A stretch of DNA of 64,000 nt, taken from NCBI RefSeq assembly GCF_020880995.1, contig NZ_JAJISD010000016.1, positions 1 to 64,000 of the forward strand. The letters run 5' to 3'. This document shows positions 7,210 through 16,187 of the stretch, piece by piece. The first letter of the stretch is position 1; the number at the start of each line of letters is the position of its first letter. Source of the stretch: Reyranella aquatilis. Its GTDB lineage: Bacteria > Pseudomonadota > Alphaproteobacteria > Reyranellales > Reyranellaceae. The notes under the pieces are model-generated. The model ran no database searches, was not told where the DNA came from, and saw only the letters and a program-made list of their open reading frames with translations. Position numbers and translations under genes: made by a program.

Positions 7210-8682
7210 GTGGCGCAACCGCGTTCGGCCTGGTCGCTGTCCTGGCCGCTGGTGCTGGGTCTGCTGCTCTTCATCTGCCTCGCCAACGGCAGCGGCCTGC
7301 CGCTGCTGGCCGATCCCGACAGCCACTGGCACATTGCCGTCGGCAACTGGATGCTGGCGCACGGCACGGTGCCGACGGTCGATCCATTTTCGTTCACCTT
7401 TGCCGGCCAGCCGTGGATCGCCAAGGAGTGGCTGTCGCAACTGCTGATGGCGATGGCCTTCAAGCTGGGCGGCTGGGGTGGCGTCACCGTGCTGGCCGCG
7501 ACCGCGCTCGCAGCGTCCTTCGCGCTGATGCTGCGGCTGCTGCTGCGCGACCTGCGCCCGTTGCCGGCCGGCCTGTTCGCGCTGGCCGCCATCGCGATGA
7601 CCCTGCCGCACTTCCTCGCGCGGCCGCATGTCCTCGCATTCGCCTTCATGCTGATCTGGATGGCGGGCCTGGTGCGCGCCGTCGAGGAGCGCCGCGCCCC
7701 CGCGCCATTGCTGCTGGTCGCCATGCTGCTGTGGGCCAATCTCCATGGCGGCTTCACGCTCGGCCTGCTGCTGGGCGGCGCCTTCGCAATCGAGGCCCTG
7801 CTGGGCGCGCGTAATGCCGACGAGCGCAAGGCGTTGTTCCTCGGCTGGGCGAAGTTCGGCGCGGCCGCCTTCCTCGTCGCCTGCATCACGCCCTACGGGC
7901 CCGAACCGATCCTCGTCACCCTGCGCATCTTCGGCATGGGCGATGCGCTGGCCTTCATCTCGGAATGGAAGTCGCCGGACTTCCAGAAGCAGCCGCTGGC
8001 CGAGCTGGTTCTGTTGATCGCGCTCTACGCCGCCCTGTCGCGCGGGTTGAAACTGCCGCTGCTGCGCCTGCTGATCGTGCTGGGCCTGCTGCACCTCTAT
8101 CTCAGTTACGCGCGCAACGCCGAGCTTCTGGCGATGCTCGCGCCCCTGGCGATCGCCCCGCTGCTGGCGCGGCAATGGCCGGGGCTGCGGCCCGATCCCG
8201 CCGCGGGTCTCGGTGCGTCGCTCGCCGACCAGGCGGCGGCACTCGCCAAGCCGGCTGGATTGGCGGCCGTTGCGGTCGGCATCGCCGCATGCGCCACGAT
8301 TGCGCTCGGGCTGGTGCGCTATGGCGGCATCGTGCCACCGCTCTCGACCATGCCCTCGACCGCGATGGCCTATGTGAAGCAGGCGGGCATCGGCGGTCGC
8401 GTGCTCAACCACTACAATTTCGGCGGCTATCTCATCCATGCCGGCGTGCCGACCTTCATCGACGGCCGCGGCGAACTCTTCGGCCGCGATTTCATCCGCC
8501 GCTACGCCGACACGATCGGCCTGCGCGGCAGCGAATCGCTGGAGCAGCTGCTCGAGCGCAATCGCATCGACTGGACCTTCATGCCGCCCGACCAGCCGGC
8601 CAACCGCCTGCTGGCCCGACTGCCGGGCTGGCGCCAGGCCTATGCCGACGAGGCTGCGGTGATCTTCGTGCGCGAGCGCTGA
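7210..8682 (+). CDS. Polytopic membrane protein, glycosyltransferase-like (function unknown)
   Basis: The product of about 490 residues has roughly 10-12 hydrophobic segments, starting with SWPLVLGLLLFICLA, then a hydrophilic C-terminal part. The early loop DPDSHWHIAVGNWML, with an acidic residue soon after the first membrane helix, recalls GT-C type lipid-linked glycosyltransferases and related hypothetical proteins; this is a resemblance, not proof. The start is uncertain because no ATG is in frame. GTG codons at 7081 and 7210 and a TTG at 7108 are possible. I prefer 7210 because 7081-7140 looks like a promoter, not coding DNA. Its 3' end converges on the hotdog gene. Confidence 0.7.
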   Translation: MAQPRSAWSLSWPLVLGLLLFICLANGSGLPLLADPDSHWHIAVGNWMLAHGTVPTVDPFSFTFAGQPWIAKEWLSQLLMAMAFKLGGWGGVTVLAATALAASFALMLRLLLRDLRPLPAGLFALAAIAMTLPHFLARPHVLAFAFMLIWMAGLVRAVEERRAPAPLLLVAMLLWANLHGGFTLGLLLGGAFAIEALLGARNADERKALFLGWAKFGAAAFLVACITPYGPEPILVTLRIFGMGDALAFISEWKSPDFQKQPLAELVLLIALYAALSRGLKLPLLRLLIVLGLLHLYLSYARNAELLAMLAPLAIAPLLARQWPGLRPDPAAGLGASLADQAAALAKPAGLAAVAVGIAACATIALGLVRYGGIVPPLSTMPSTAMAYVKQAGIGGRVLNHYNFGGYLIHAGVPTFIDGRGELFGRDFIRRYADTIGLRGSESLEQLLERNRIDWTFMPPDQPANRLLARLPGWRQAYADEAAVIFVRER

Positions 8683-8731
8683 CAGCCCCGCGAACGCTCC
8701 GGCGGGTCGTCATCGACCTCCCGTCGTCGCG

Positions 8732-9463
8732 CTACTCCTTCAGCACGATCCAGATGCAGTGGCCCAGCGCGCAGAGGCGGCCGGACTCGGTGTAGAGCGC
8801 CGTGCCCGAATAGAGCTTGCGGCCCTCGGCGCCGATTCGCCAACCGACGACGGCGCAGCGTTCGCCGACCCTGGGGCGGTCGAGCACCTTCGCGGTCATG
8901 CGGCCGGTGAGGGCGGGGCGCCAGTCGTCCGGGTCCTGCGCGGCCCAGGCGCCGGGGCAATCGAGCGTGCCCCACAGGAACTCCGGCCGGATGCGGCCGT
9001 CGGCATCGGCATGGTTGGCGTGAGGCACGTAGCAGGAGAGGGAAGTGCCACCCTGGCCCTGGGCGCTGCCGAATACGCGCAAGCCATCGCCCACGCCCCG
9101 GCCGCGACCGCACACCAGGCACCACTGGAAATCGCTGCCCTCGCCACAGCCGCCGACCGCGTCCTGCTGCATCACCTCGTTCCAGTCGGCGGGCGGCTTC
9201 GGGGGCTGCAGGTGATCGACAGAGCCGGCACGAGCCTCGCAGATCAGCGTGTCGCCGTCGCGCATCATCAATGCCGCGTCCTCGCGCACGAGGTTCATCG
9301 GCGTCTCGATGGGAATCGGCGCGCGCAGGGTGATCTCGACCGCATCGTCGCCCGTGCCGTACGCCTTGTTGTAGTGCGCGGCCAGCACGCCGCCGACATA
9401 GCCGCCGTTGCCCGAGAGGCGCGGGCCGTTGAAGCCGGTCCGGATGATGACTTGATCGTCCAC
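8732..9463 (-). CDS. Hotdog-fold thioesterase-like protein
   Basis: The product of about 243 residues looks like a double-hotdog acyl-CoA thioesterase-like protein. The N-terminal half has NGGYVGGVLAA followed by a strand with ITLRAPIPIE. The C-terminal half has GRMTAKVLDRP and ends with a strand (TALYTESGRLCALG). Such proteins hydrolyse or bind acyl-CoAs. No specific substrate can be assigned. A GTG at 9463 with GAGG five bases before it fits the family start and leaves 115 bases of shared promoter with the divergent MFS gene. An ATG at 9508 would add 15 residues with no family support. Confidence 0.65.
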   Translation of the reverse strand: MDDQVIIRTGFNGPRLSGNGGYVGGVLAAHYNKAYGTGDDAVEITLRAPIPIETPMNLVREDAALMMRDGDTLICEARAGSVDHLQPPKPPADWNEVMQQDAVGGCGEGSDFQWCLVCGRGRGVGDGLRVFGSAQGQGGTSLSCYVPHANHADADGRIRPEFLWGTLDCPGAWAAQDPDDWRPALTGRMTAKVLDRPRVGERCAVVGWRIGAEGRKLYSGTALYTESGRLCALGHCIWIVLKE

Positions 9464-9578
9464 TCTGTCCTCGCTTGCGTTGGCAGCGGCAAAAACTGGC
9501 GTGCGCATGCGGAGAATGCAAGCCTGCCGGGCCCGCAATCGGCTTGCATCGCCGCGCGCGCTCGTCGAGGGTAAATCG

Positions 9579-10805
9579 ATGGGTTCGGCTTTGCCGTGGG
9601 CGCTGGTGGCGCTGTGTTTTGCGCTCGGCATCGCCAGCCGCTCGGTCAGCGACACGTTCGTCGTCTTCGTGCCTGCGCTGCAGCACGACTTCGACGCCAA
9701 TCGCGGCCCGGTCACGCTGATCTACAGTTTCGCGCTGCTGGTCGGCGGTACCGCGGCGCCGATCACCGGCTGGATCCTCGACCGCTTCGGCCTGCGCGCG
9801 CTGACCGTGTTCGGCGTGATCGCCGCCGCCGGCAGTACGGCCCTCGCCTCGCAGGCGAGCCAGCTCTGGCATCTCTATCTTTCGCTGGGCGTGATGATGG
9901 GGTTCGGCGCGGCCTCGCTGTCGGGCATCCTGTCGTCGTCGCTGATCGGCCGCTGGTTTCCGGCCCATCGGCTGGGCGTGCCGCTCGCGGTGTCGTGGTC
10001 GGCCTCGGGCGTCGGTGCGATGGCGACCTTTCCGGCGGCGCAATATCTGATCGACACCGAGGGCTGGCGTCATGCCTATCTCGTGTTCGCCGCCTTGACC
10101 GCGTTGTTCATCCCGTTGCTGCTGGTGCTGCCGTGGAAGAAGATCGAGCGTGGCGCGCCGGGCCTCGCGAAGCTGCGCGAGACCGCGGCGCCGGGCGTCA
10201 CGGTGAGCGAGGCGTTGCGCGACTGGCCCTTCTGGGCGCTGACCTCGTCCTTTGCATTGACCTCGATCGGCATCTTCTCGCTGGTTCCGCAGAGCGTGGT
10301 CTATCTGCTCGAGCGCGGCATGGACGGTCCCTATGCCGCGCGGGCGATGGCGGTCGCGGGTTTCCTGACGCCGCTCGGCATGATCGGCTTCTCGTGGCTG
10401 GCCGATCGCGGCGGACGGCGGCTGGCGGCGATCCTGGCCTATGCCTGCTCGATCGCCGGCGTCGGGGCGCTGGCGATGGTGCGCGGGCCGGACGACGATT
10501 TCTGGCTCTGGACCTTCGTGCTTCTATTCGGCGGCAGCATGGGGTCGCGCGGGCCGATGATCTCGACGCTCGCCACCCTGCGCTATCGCGGCGCGCATTT
10601 CGGCCGCATCTACGGGCTGATCGCCATCGGCATGGGGCTGGGCGGCTTCCTGGGCGCCTGGATCGGCGGCGTGCTGCACGATCTCACCGGCGGCTATGCG
10701 GCGGTCATGGTGCTGTCGGTGCTGGCGCTGGCGACGGCGGCGGCGACCCTGGGCGCCGAGGCCGGGGCGCGGGAGCGGCTCAGCCGCCGACCTCCTGCCG
10801 CATGA
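9579..10805 (+). CDS. Major facilitator superfamily transporter
   Basis: The 408-residue protein shows about twelve hydrophobic helices in two sets of six. The MFS signature between helices 2 and 3 reads GWILDRFGLRA, and a second copy in the C-terminal half reads WLADRGGRRL. It sits in the inner membrane and exchanges small solutes by family. The layout resembles the oxalate/formate antiporter-like (monocarboxylate) group, but the substrate is unknown. The ATG at 9579 is preceded by GAGGG seven bases upstream. It is transcribed divergently from the hotdog gene, so the two may share regulation. Confidence 0.85.
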   Translation: MGSALPWALVALCFALGIASRSVSDTFVVFVPALQHDFDANRGPVTLIYSFALLVGGTAAPITGWILDRFGLRALTVFGVIAAAGSTALASQASQLWHLYLSLGVMMGFGAASLSGILSSSLIGRWFPAHRLGVPLAVSWSASGVGAMATFPAAQYLIDTEGWRHAYLVFAALTALFIPLLLVLPWKKIERGAPGLAKLRETAAPGVTVSEALRDWPFWALTSSFALTSIGIFSLVPQSVVYLLERGMDGPYAARAMAVAGFLTPLGMIGFSWLADRGGRRLAAILAYACSIAGVGALAMVRGPDDDFWLWTFVLLFGGSMGSRGPMISTLATLRYRGAHFGRIYGLIAIGMGLGGFLGAWIGGVLHDLTGGYAAVMVLSVLALATAAATLGAEAGARERLSRRPPAA

Positions 10806-10924
10806 CATGTCGGTGACGATTGCTCCCGCATATTGTGTTTCGTCCCGAGTCCGGCCACTATGGCCGGCATGTTGGACCGCATCGACTTACCGAGTAGTCC
10901 CACTCCGAGGCGGCGGACCTAGCC

Positions 10925-11488
10925 GTGACCCCGGGCCTTGAGTCCTGCCAAGCGCTGGTGCTCAACGCCGATTTTCGGCCACTGTCGTATTTTCCTTTGT
11001 CCGTCTGGTCCTGGCAGGATGCGGTCAAGGCCGTGTTCCTCGATCGGGTCTGCGTGGTCTCCCAGTACGACCGCAAGATCCACAGCCCGACGTTCGAGAT
11101 GCGGCTGCCCAGCGTCATCGCGCTCAAGGAATACGTGCCGGCGGCGCGCCGTCCCGCCTTCACGCGGTTCAACGTCTTCCTGCGCGACCGCTTCACCTGC
11201 CAGTACTGCAACGGCGACTTCGCGACCAACGAACTCACTTTCGACCACGTGATTCCCAAGTCGCGCGGCGGTCGCACGAGCTGGCAGAACGTCGTGACCG
11301 CCTGCAGCCCCTGCAACCTGCTGAAGGGCAACATGCTCCTGAAGGAGAGCGGCCTCGCCCTGCGCTGCGCCCCGGTCGAACCCTCGACGCAGCTCCTGCA
11401 GGAACACGGCCGCGCCTTTCCGCCGGGCTACCTCCACGAGAGCTGGCGCGACTTCCTTTACTGGGACAGCGAGCTCGACCAGAACTGA
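10925..11488 (+). CDS. HNH endonuclease family protein
   Basis: The 187-residue protein opens with the conserved block VLNADFRPLSYFPLSVW common to a widespread small HNH family. The HNH core follows, with CQYC at about 97-100, FDHVIPKSRGGRTSWQN at about 109-125 and CSPCN at about 130-134. The two Cys pairs bind a structural zinc, and the His of DHV is the general base. Orthologues are chromosomal, single-copy genes in many alphaproteobacteria, so a housekeeping DNA or RNA role is more likely than a mobile homing nuclease. The GTG at 10925 is the likely start. It converges with coq7. Confidence 0.85.
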   Translation: MTPGLESCQALVLNADFRPLSYFPLSVWSWQDAVKAVFLDRVCVVSQYDRKIHSPTFEMRLPSVIALKEYVPAARRPAFTRFNVFLRDRFTCQYCNGDFATNELTFDHVIPKSRGGRTSWQNVVTACSPCNLLKGNMLLKESGLALRCAPVEPSTQLLQEHGRAFPPGYLHESWRDFLYWDSELDQN

Positions 11489-11490
11489 AG

Positions 11491-11508
11491 CATCGGCGCG
11501 CTCCGATG
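11491..11508. terminator. Candidate bidirectional hairpin between HNH and coq7
   Basis: CATCGG (11491-11496) and CCGATG (11503-11508) form a perfect 6-bp stem around CGCGCT. It occupies nearly the whole 22-base gap between the stops of two convergent genes. The stem is short and lacks a T tract. Confidence 0.4.
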
Positions 11509-11510
11509 AT

Positions 11511-12074
11511 TCAGATCCGCGTCGACAGCCAGATTGCCAGGCGGGAGCCGGTCTTGATCACCGCCGAAAGCGCTTCGTAGCCGACCGCCTGTTCGGCGCC
11601 GGCGGCGAGGGCTTCGTCGCGGTGTTCGATCTCCTCGTCGCGGAACTTCTCGACGGTCGCGCGCAGGTCCTTCTCGTCGTCGCCAAGGGCGGCGGCCTGC
11701 TCGGCGTAGTGCTCCTCGATCGTCTCCTCGACGGCGACGGTGCAGGCCATGGCGGCCTTGTCGCCCATCAGCGCCGTGGCGGCGCCCAGCGCGAACCCCG
11801 CCACGCTCCACAGCGGCGACAGCAGGGTGGGCCGCACGCGGCGCTCGACCAGCAGCCGGTCGAACACCTTGTTGTGGTTGCGTTCCTGCGAGGCCATGTG
11901 CTGGATGCGGCGGCCGGTCTCGCTGTTCGAGCGGCCGGTCCAGCGCAGCGCGGCCAGCTGGCCCTCGTAGATGCGCACGGCGCCGAACTCGCCGGCCTGA
12001 TCGACGCGGATGGTTCGTTCGATCACTTCGCGGGCGTCTGGGTCGCCGGGATTGCGGTGGTGAGCGGTCTTCAT
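11511..12074 (-). CDS. coq7: 2-nonaprenyl-3-methyl-6-methoxy-1,4-benzoquinol hydroxylase (Coq7)
   Basis: The 187-residue protein is a ferritin-like di-iron hydroxylase of the Coq7/Clk-1 family, which adds the C5/C6 hydroxyl late in ubiquinone synthesis at the inner membrane. The iron ligands are visible: Glu29 in DQAGEFGA, the ERNH pair (Glu64 and His67), Glu116 in VEETIEEHY, and the EIEH pair (Glu148 and His151). The segment RPTLLSPLWSVAGFALG (about 81-97) is the membrane-contact helix. It follows dsbB after seven bases, the last gene of a DedA, DsbB, Coq7 run. Oxygen-dependent ubiquinone synthesis fits an aerobe. Confidence 0.93.
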   Translation of the reverse strand: MKTAHHRNPGDPDAREVIERTIRVDQAGEFGAVRIYEGQLAALRWTGRSNSETGRRIQHMASQERNHNKVFDRLLVERRVRPTLLSPLWSVAGFALGAATALMGDKAAMACTVAVEETIEEHYAEQAAALGDDEKDLRATVEKFRDEEIEHRDEALAAGAEQAVGYEALSAVIKTGSRLAIWLSTRI

Positions 12075-12081
12075 GGCACCC

Positions 12082-12588
12082 TCAGCGTGAGCTTGCCGTG
12101 CGCGACAGGCCCGAAGCGAGGCCGACGGCCAGGATGGCGGAAAGGATCGCGTTCCAGCCGGCCATCGAGATACCCAGCAGCGACCACACGACGGCGTCGC
12201 AGCGAACCATCTTCGCGCCGAACAGGTACTTCTTCAACTCTTCGGGCGAGAGGCCGGTGGGCACCGTGCCGGTGCAGGATTGCGGCCCCTGCCACCAGCG
12301 GTACTCGACGCCGGCGTGGAACAGTCCGATCGCCGAAGTGATGGCGATGGCCGCGATGGCGATCACCAGGAACGTGGTGGCGAGGCGCGGGCGGCTCGAC
12401 GAGGCGAAGGCCGCGAGGCCCGCGATCATCGCGGCGATGTGCGGCCAGCGCTGCCAGTGGCACATCTCGCAGGGAGCGAAACCCATCACGTACTGGAAGA
12501 AGAGCGCACCTCCCAGCATGATGCCGCTGCCGAGCAGGGCGACGAGGCCGAGCTGGCTGGGGAGAGGTAGGCGCTGCGCGGCAGCCAT
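12082..12588 (-). CDS. dsbB: Disulfide bond formation protein B
   Basis: The 168-residue protein has four hydrophobic helices and both DsbB cysteine pairs: Cys40 and Cys43 in APCEMCHWQRW, and Cys105 (QSCTG) with Cys130 (VRCDA). DsbB re-oxidises DsbA and passes electrons to ubiquinone. Its link to the neighbouring coq7 gene therefore makes metabolic sense, though adjacency alone does not prove coupling. It starts ten bases after the DedA gene stop and ends seven bases before coq7. No dsbA gene is in the window. Confidence 0.92.
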   Translation of the reverse strand: MAAAQRLPLPSQLGLVALLGSGIMLGGALFFQYVMGFAPCEMCHWQRWPHIAAMIAGLAAFASSSRPRLATTFLVIAIAAIAITSAIGLFHAGVEYRWWQGPQSCTGTVPTGLSPEELKKYLFGAKMVRCDAVVWSLLGISMAGWNAILSAILAVGLASGLSRTASSR

Positions 12589-12597
12589 GGAGCGATC

Positions 12598-13179
12598 CTA
12601 GAAGAGGTACCGGACGACGACGAATCCGCCGATCAGGGCGAACAGGAAGAGCCAGGTGAGCAGTGTCAGGCGCTTCTCGATGAAGGCCCGGATCGGCTCG
12701 CCGAACTTCCACAGCAAGGCTGCCACGAGGAAGAAGCGGAGACCACGCGTCAAGATGGACGCCCACACGAACGTGAACAGGTCGAAATGCGCGGCGCCTG
12801 AAGCAATCGTCACGAGCTTGTAGGGGATCGGCGTCAGGCCCTTGATCAGGATGAACCAGGTCCCGTACTCGGTGAACCCGGCGCGGAAAGCCGCGAGGCC
12901 CGCCTGCAGCCCGTAGGTCTTCACCACCCAGGCGCCCAGCGTCTCGAAGAAGTAGTAGCCGATCGCGTAGCCGAACAGTCCGCCCGCCACCGAGCAGATC
13001 GTGCACACGAGCGCGATTCTGAACGCCTTCTCCCGGTTGGCCAGCACCATCGGCACCAGCATCACGTCGGGCGGAATCGGGAAGAACGAGCTCTCCATGA
13101 AGGAGACCACGCCCATCGCGGGGATGGCGTTCTTGTGTTGGGCGAGGCGGATCACCCAGTCGTACAGGCGGCGGATCAT
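12598..13179 (-). CDS. DedA/YqaA family membrane protein
   Basis: The 193-residue protein has the DedA (SNARE-associated) fold. The signature is visible in SFMESSFFPIPPDVML (about 25-40) and GLTPIPYKLVTIASG (about 115-129), the two re-entrant loops of the family, together with three or four further hydrophobic segments. DedA proteins act in the inner membrane in lipid flipping, membrane potential and envelope stress. YqaA is the short branch. The ATG at 13179 (MIRRLYDW) matches the family start; an upstream reading adds an Arg/Pro-rich leader. It is the first gene of the run with dsbB and coq7. Confidence 0.85.
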   Translation of the reverse strand: MIRRLYDWVIRLAQHKNAIPAMGVVSFMESSFFPIPPDVMLVPMVLANREKAFRIALVCTICSVAGGLFGYAIGYYFFETLGAWVVKTYGLQAGLAAFRAGFTEYGTWFILIKGLTPIPYKLVTIASGAAHFDLFTFVWASILTRGLRFFLVAALLWKFGEPIRAFIEKRLTLLTWLFLFALIGGFVVVRYLF

Positions 13180-13280
13180 GGGCTGCGTTCTAGCCCGGCG
13201 ACCGGGGCGAGGCGAGCGGGCTTTGTGCTGCCGAAACGGTGTGCTCGCAGGGACCGCTCCGCTTTGGCACACTGGCCCGC

Positions 13281-14501
13281 ATGTCAGCCCTGAACCAGCT
13301 CCATCTCGCCCAGCCGCTCACCCTGCCAAACGGCGTCGTGCTGAAGAACCGCATCGGCAAGGCGCCGCTGACCGAGGGGCTGGCCGATCCCATGAACCGT
13401 GCCACCGAACGGCATGTGAGGCTCTATGGACGCTGGGCCGCAGGTGGCGCCGGGCTCGTCGTCACGGGCAACGTGCAGGTCGACCGTCGCTACCTCGAAC
13501 GGCCGGGCAACGTGGTGATCGACGGCAATGACGGGCTCGAGGCGCTGCGGGCCTATGCGCGCGCCGGCACGGCCAACGGCACGCAGCTCTGGATGCAGAT
13601 CAACCATCCCGGCCGCCAGACGCCGCGCCGTGTCTGCGAGCAGCCGGTGGCACCCTCGGCAGTGCCGCTGGCGCTGCCCGAGAGCGCCTTCGCCCATCCG
13701 CGCGCGATGACGGCGGAGGAAGTGGCCGACCTGCCGCGCCGCTTCGCCCATGCCGCCCGGGTGGCGCACGAGACGGGCTTCACCGGCGTGCAGGTCCATG
13801 CCGCGCATGGCTACCTGCTCAGCCAGTTCCTGACGCCGCTGGTGAACCGGCGCGACGATCGCTGGGGTGGCGACATCGCCGCGCGCGCGTCCCTGCTCCT
13901 CGAGGTCGTGCGCGCCGTGCGGGCGGCGACCTCACCCCGCTTCTGCATTTCGGTGAAGCTCAATTCGTCGGATTTCCAGCAGGGCGGCTTCTCGAACGAG
14001 GAATGCCTTCGGGTCGTGACGTGGCTGGGCGAAGCCTCGGTCGACCTCATCGAGATTTCCGGCGGCAACTACGAGAAGCCCGCGATGATGGGCAGCGGCG
14101 CCAAGGAAAGCACCGTTCGCCGCGAGGCCTACTTCCTCGACTATGCGCGGTCGGTCCGGAAGGTCGCGACCGTGCCCATCATGCTGACCGGCGGCTTCCG
14201 CACGCGCGCCGCGATGGAAGCGGCGCTGGAAGAGGGCGCGTGCGACGTGATCGGGCTCGGCCGGCCGATGTGCGTCGACACCGATCTGCCCAACCGCCTG
14301 TTGCATGGCGAGACGGATCGCGCCGAAGCCTACGAGGAGCGCATCGTGCCGGCGAAGGCGGGCCTCGGCTGGTTCTGCCTGCAACTGATTGCCCACGGCG
14401 ACGGCCGCGAGCCCGATCGGGCGCTGGACGGCGAGGCGGCCATTCGCGGCTATCTCGCCAACGAGGAAAGCACCGCGGCGGCGCTCGAAGGGCGTTCGTG
14501 A
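13281..14501 (+). CDS. NADH:flavin oxidoreductase, old yellow enzyme family
   Basis: The 406-residue protein is an FMN-dependent OYE-type TIM barrel. Visible signatures include LTLPNGVVLKNRIGKAPLTE near the N-terminus, the active-site pair in QINHPGRQ (about 107-114), HAAHGYLLSQFL (about 174-185) and LTGGFRTR (about 307-314) in the phosphate-binding region. Family members reduce the C=C bonds of enones, dienoyl-CoAs or nitro compounds with NAD(P)H. There is no C-terminal Fe-S/NADH domain, so it is not a full 2,4-dienoyl-CoA reductase. It begins about 100 bases from the divergent DedA gene. The substrate is unknown. Confidence 0.88.
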   Translation: MSALNQLHLAQPLTLPNGVVLKNRIGKAPLTEGLADPMNRATERHVRLYGRWAAGGAGLVVTGNVQVDRRYLERPGNVVIDGNDGLEALRAYARAGTANGTQLWMQINHPGRQTPRRVCEQPVAPSAVPLALPESAFAHPRAMTAEEVADLPRRFAHAARVAHETGFTGVQVHAAHGYLLSQFLTPLVNRRDDRWGGDIAARASLLLEVVRAVRAATSPRFCISVKLNSSDFQQGGFSNEECLRVVTWLGEASVDLIEISGGNYEKPAMMGSGAKESTVRREAYFLDYARSVRKVATVPIMLTGGFRTRAAMEAALEEGACDVIGLGRPMCVDTDLPNRLLHGETDRAEAYEERIVPAKAGLGWFCLQLIAHGDGREPDRALDGEAAIRGYLANEESTAAALEGRS

Positions 14502-14701
14502 CCCCCGGTGATGCCGGAGGCCCGACCGGTTCTCCATGTCGGGCCGGGGGCTGATTGGGGAAGGCGGAGCTTCAACGCTCCTGCAGGTCCGACGGCTGGT
14601 CCGCCGAAGGAGTATCATCCTGCTCGACTCGCTCCTCCCAGGCATGTGGAGGGACTCGGCTATATTGACGAAGCGTCCCTGAAGGATCGGCGGAACCGAA
14701 C

Positions 14702-15403
14702 ATGACCAGACTGCGACTGCACCGGGAAAACCATCTGGTCCAGCGGATAGGCTGGCTGCGCGCCGCCGTGCTGGGCGCCAACGACGGTATCGTGTCGACG
14801 GCGAGCCTGATCGTAGGGGTGGCGGCCGCCGCCGCATCCCCGGGCGACGTGATGATCGCGGGTGTCGCGGGACTGGTGGCCGGCGCCATGTCGATGGCGG
14901 CGGGCGAGTATGTCTCCGTGAGTTCCCAGGCCGATACCGAACGCGCCGACCTCGCGCGCGAGGGCGCCGAACTGGCGGCCAATCCCGCCTTCGAACTCGA
15001 CGAACTGGCCGAGATCTATGTCGCTCGCGGCGTCGAACCCGCACTGGCGCGACAGGTGGCGGAGCAGCTGATGACCAGGGGCGCCCTGGCGGCACATGCC
15101 CGCGACGAACTGGGGATTTCCGACGCGACCGCGGCGCGTCCTCTCCAGGCCGCCCTGACCTCGGCCGCGACCTTCTCGCTGGGCGCCGCCTTGCCTCTGC
15201 TCATGGTCGTCGTTGCTCCCGCGGCGTGGCTGGTGGCTGCGGTCAGCGCCGCCTCGCTGCTCTTCCTCGCGCTGCTGGGTGCGATCGGCGCGCGTGCAGG
15301 TGGTGCCGACATCTGGCGCGCCACGGTTCGCGTCACCTTCTGGGGAGCGCTGGCCATGGCGCTCACCGCCGGCATCGGCCGCGTGTTCGGCACGGTCGTC
15401 TGA
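14702..15403 (+). CDS. VIT family (CCC1-like) metal transporter
   Basis: The 233-residue protein matches the VIT1/CCC1 family. It has an N-terminal HLVQRIGWLRAAVLGANDGIV helix, GLVAGAMSMAAGEYVSVSSQ in helix 2, and three more membrane helices near the C-terminus. Between helices 2 and 3 lies an acidic/Glu-rich loop such as AREGAELAANPAFELDEL. The family moves Fe2+ or Mn2+ across the membrane; bacterial members are thought to export or sequester excess. A separate N-terminal ferritin-like domain, seen in some members, is absent. The 200 bases before it contain no gene. Confidence 0.88.
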   Translation: MTRLRLHRENHLVQRIGWLRAAVLGANDGIVSTASLIVGVAAAAASPGDVMIAGVAGLVAGAMSMAAGEYVSVSSQADTERADLAREGAELAANPAFELDELAEIYVARGVEPALARQVAEQLMTRGALAAHARDELGISDATAARPLQAALTSAATFSLGAALPLLMVVVAPAAWLVAAVSAASLLFLALLGAIGARAGGADIWRATVRVTFWGALAMALTAGIGRVFGTVV

Positions 15404-15428
15404 GCGGCCTCGGCGAGGGCCGGCCTGG

Positions 15429-15773
15429 CTACGTCGACCTGTCGCGCAGCTGCCGGACGAGTTCGCGATACTCGGCGATCGTCGGCAGGCTCGGATCGCG
15501 CGGGGGGCGGCCCAGCGGGATGTCGGTCGCCAGCAGCATCTCGAGCTGGCGCATGGCGTGGTCGCAGTCCGTGTGGCCGGCGGCGAGACGCACCAGCATC
15601 TCGGCCAGCCATTCGCACTCCTTGGAATCGACGTCGCGCCCGCGACTTTCCACCTCGTCGAGGAATAACTCGACATAACGGAACAGGGCGGCCTGCTTGG
15701 CCTTTGGATCGGGAGCCACGGCTAGCAGGGAAGGAAAAGGGACTCGGAGGCGGCCGTCATGCTGCGCTGTCAC
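15429..15773 (-). CDS. Hypothetical protein
   Basis: This 114-residue protein is not recognised. It is soluble and mainly helical by composition, with a His/Asp/Cys-bearing stretch GHTDCDHAM (about 66-74) and a C-terminal TIAEYRELVRQLRDR helix. No signal peptide or membrane segment is visible. A GTG at 15773 is the only supported start, and its Shine-Dalgarno is weak. It converges on the VIT gene with a 25-base gap and may be an independent unit. Codon use looks like its neighbours, which supports a real gene. Confidence 0.6.
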   Translation of the reverse strand: MTAQHDGRLRVPFPSLLAVAPDPKAKQAALFRYVELFLDEVESRGRDVDSKECEWLAEMLVRLAAGHTDCDHAMRQLEMLLATDIPLGRPPRDPSLPTIAEYRELVRQLRDRST

Positions 15774-15909
15774 GAAGGTGAGCGGGAGCGGAACACTCGG
15801 GATGGATGTCGCCGTCTCTCGGTCGCCGGCGCTCGTTCGTCACGGCCGGCGATGGCCCCGAATAAGCCCGTCGGCCGGGGACCGGCAAGCGGAAACTGGC
15901 ATCGTGTCG

Positions 15910-16176
15910 TTACGGCTTGGCCGCCCCGGTGCCGGTGCGCGGGACGGGCCGGGTGGGTGCGGGACGCTTTTCCAGCCTCTCGATGCGCTGCTCGAATCCC
16001 GCCTGCATCTTCTCCATCCGTTGCTGGAGCTGCTGGTTCTGGACCTTGAGTTGCTCGATCTGGGCCGACAGCGCCGCCGTCGACCGTTGCAGTTCATTCA
16101 GCCGCCCCTCGACGCCGCTCTGCGCCGCAGCCGTGCCGGGCAGGAGAAGCAGCGCCAGGAGGGCGAGCCGCGGCAT
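15910..16176 (-). CDS. Small periplasmic coiled-coil protein
   Basis: The 88-residue protein has a clear signal peptide (LALLALLLLPGTAAA, cleavage likely after residue 18 or 19). A heptad-rich coiled coil with LNELQRSTAALSAQIEQL and QNQQLQQRMEKMQAGF follows, then a Pro/Thr-rich tail. It looks like the oligomerisation part of YbgF/CpoB-type proteins but lacks their TPR domain. It starts 11 bases after the nitronate monooxygenase stop, on the same strand, so the two are probably co-transcribed. I cannot say whether the partnership is functional. Confidence 0.75.
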   Translation of the reverse strand: MPRLALLALLLLPGTAAAQSGVEGRLNELQRSTAALSAQIEQLKVQNQQLQQRMEKMQAGFEQRIERLEKRPAPTRPVPRTGTGAAKP

Positions 16177-16187
16177 CGGATCGCCGG

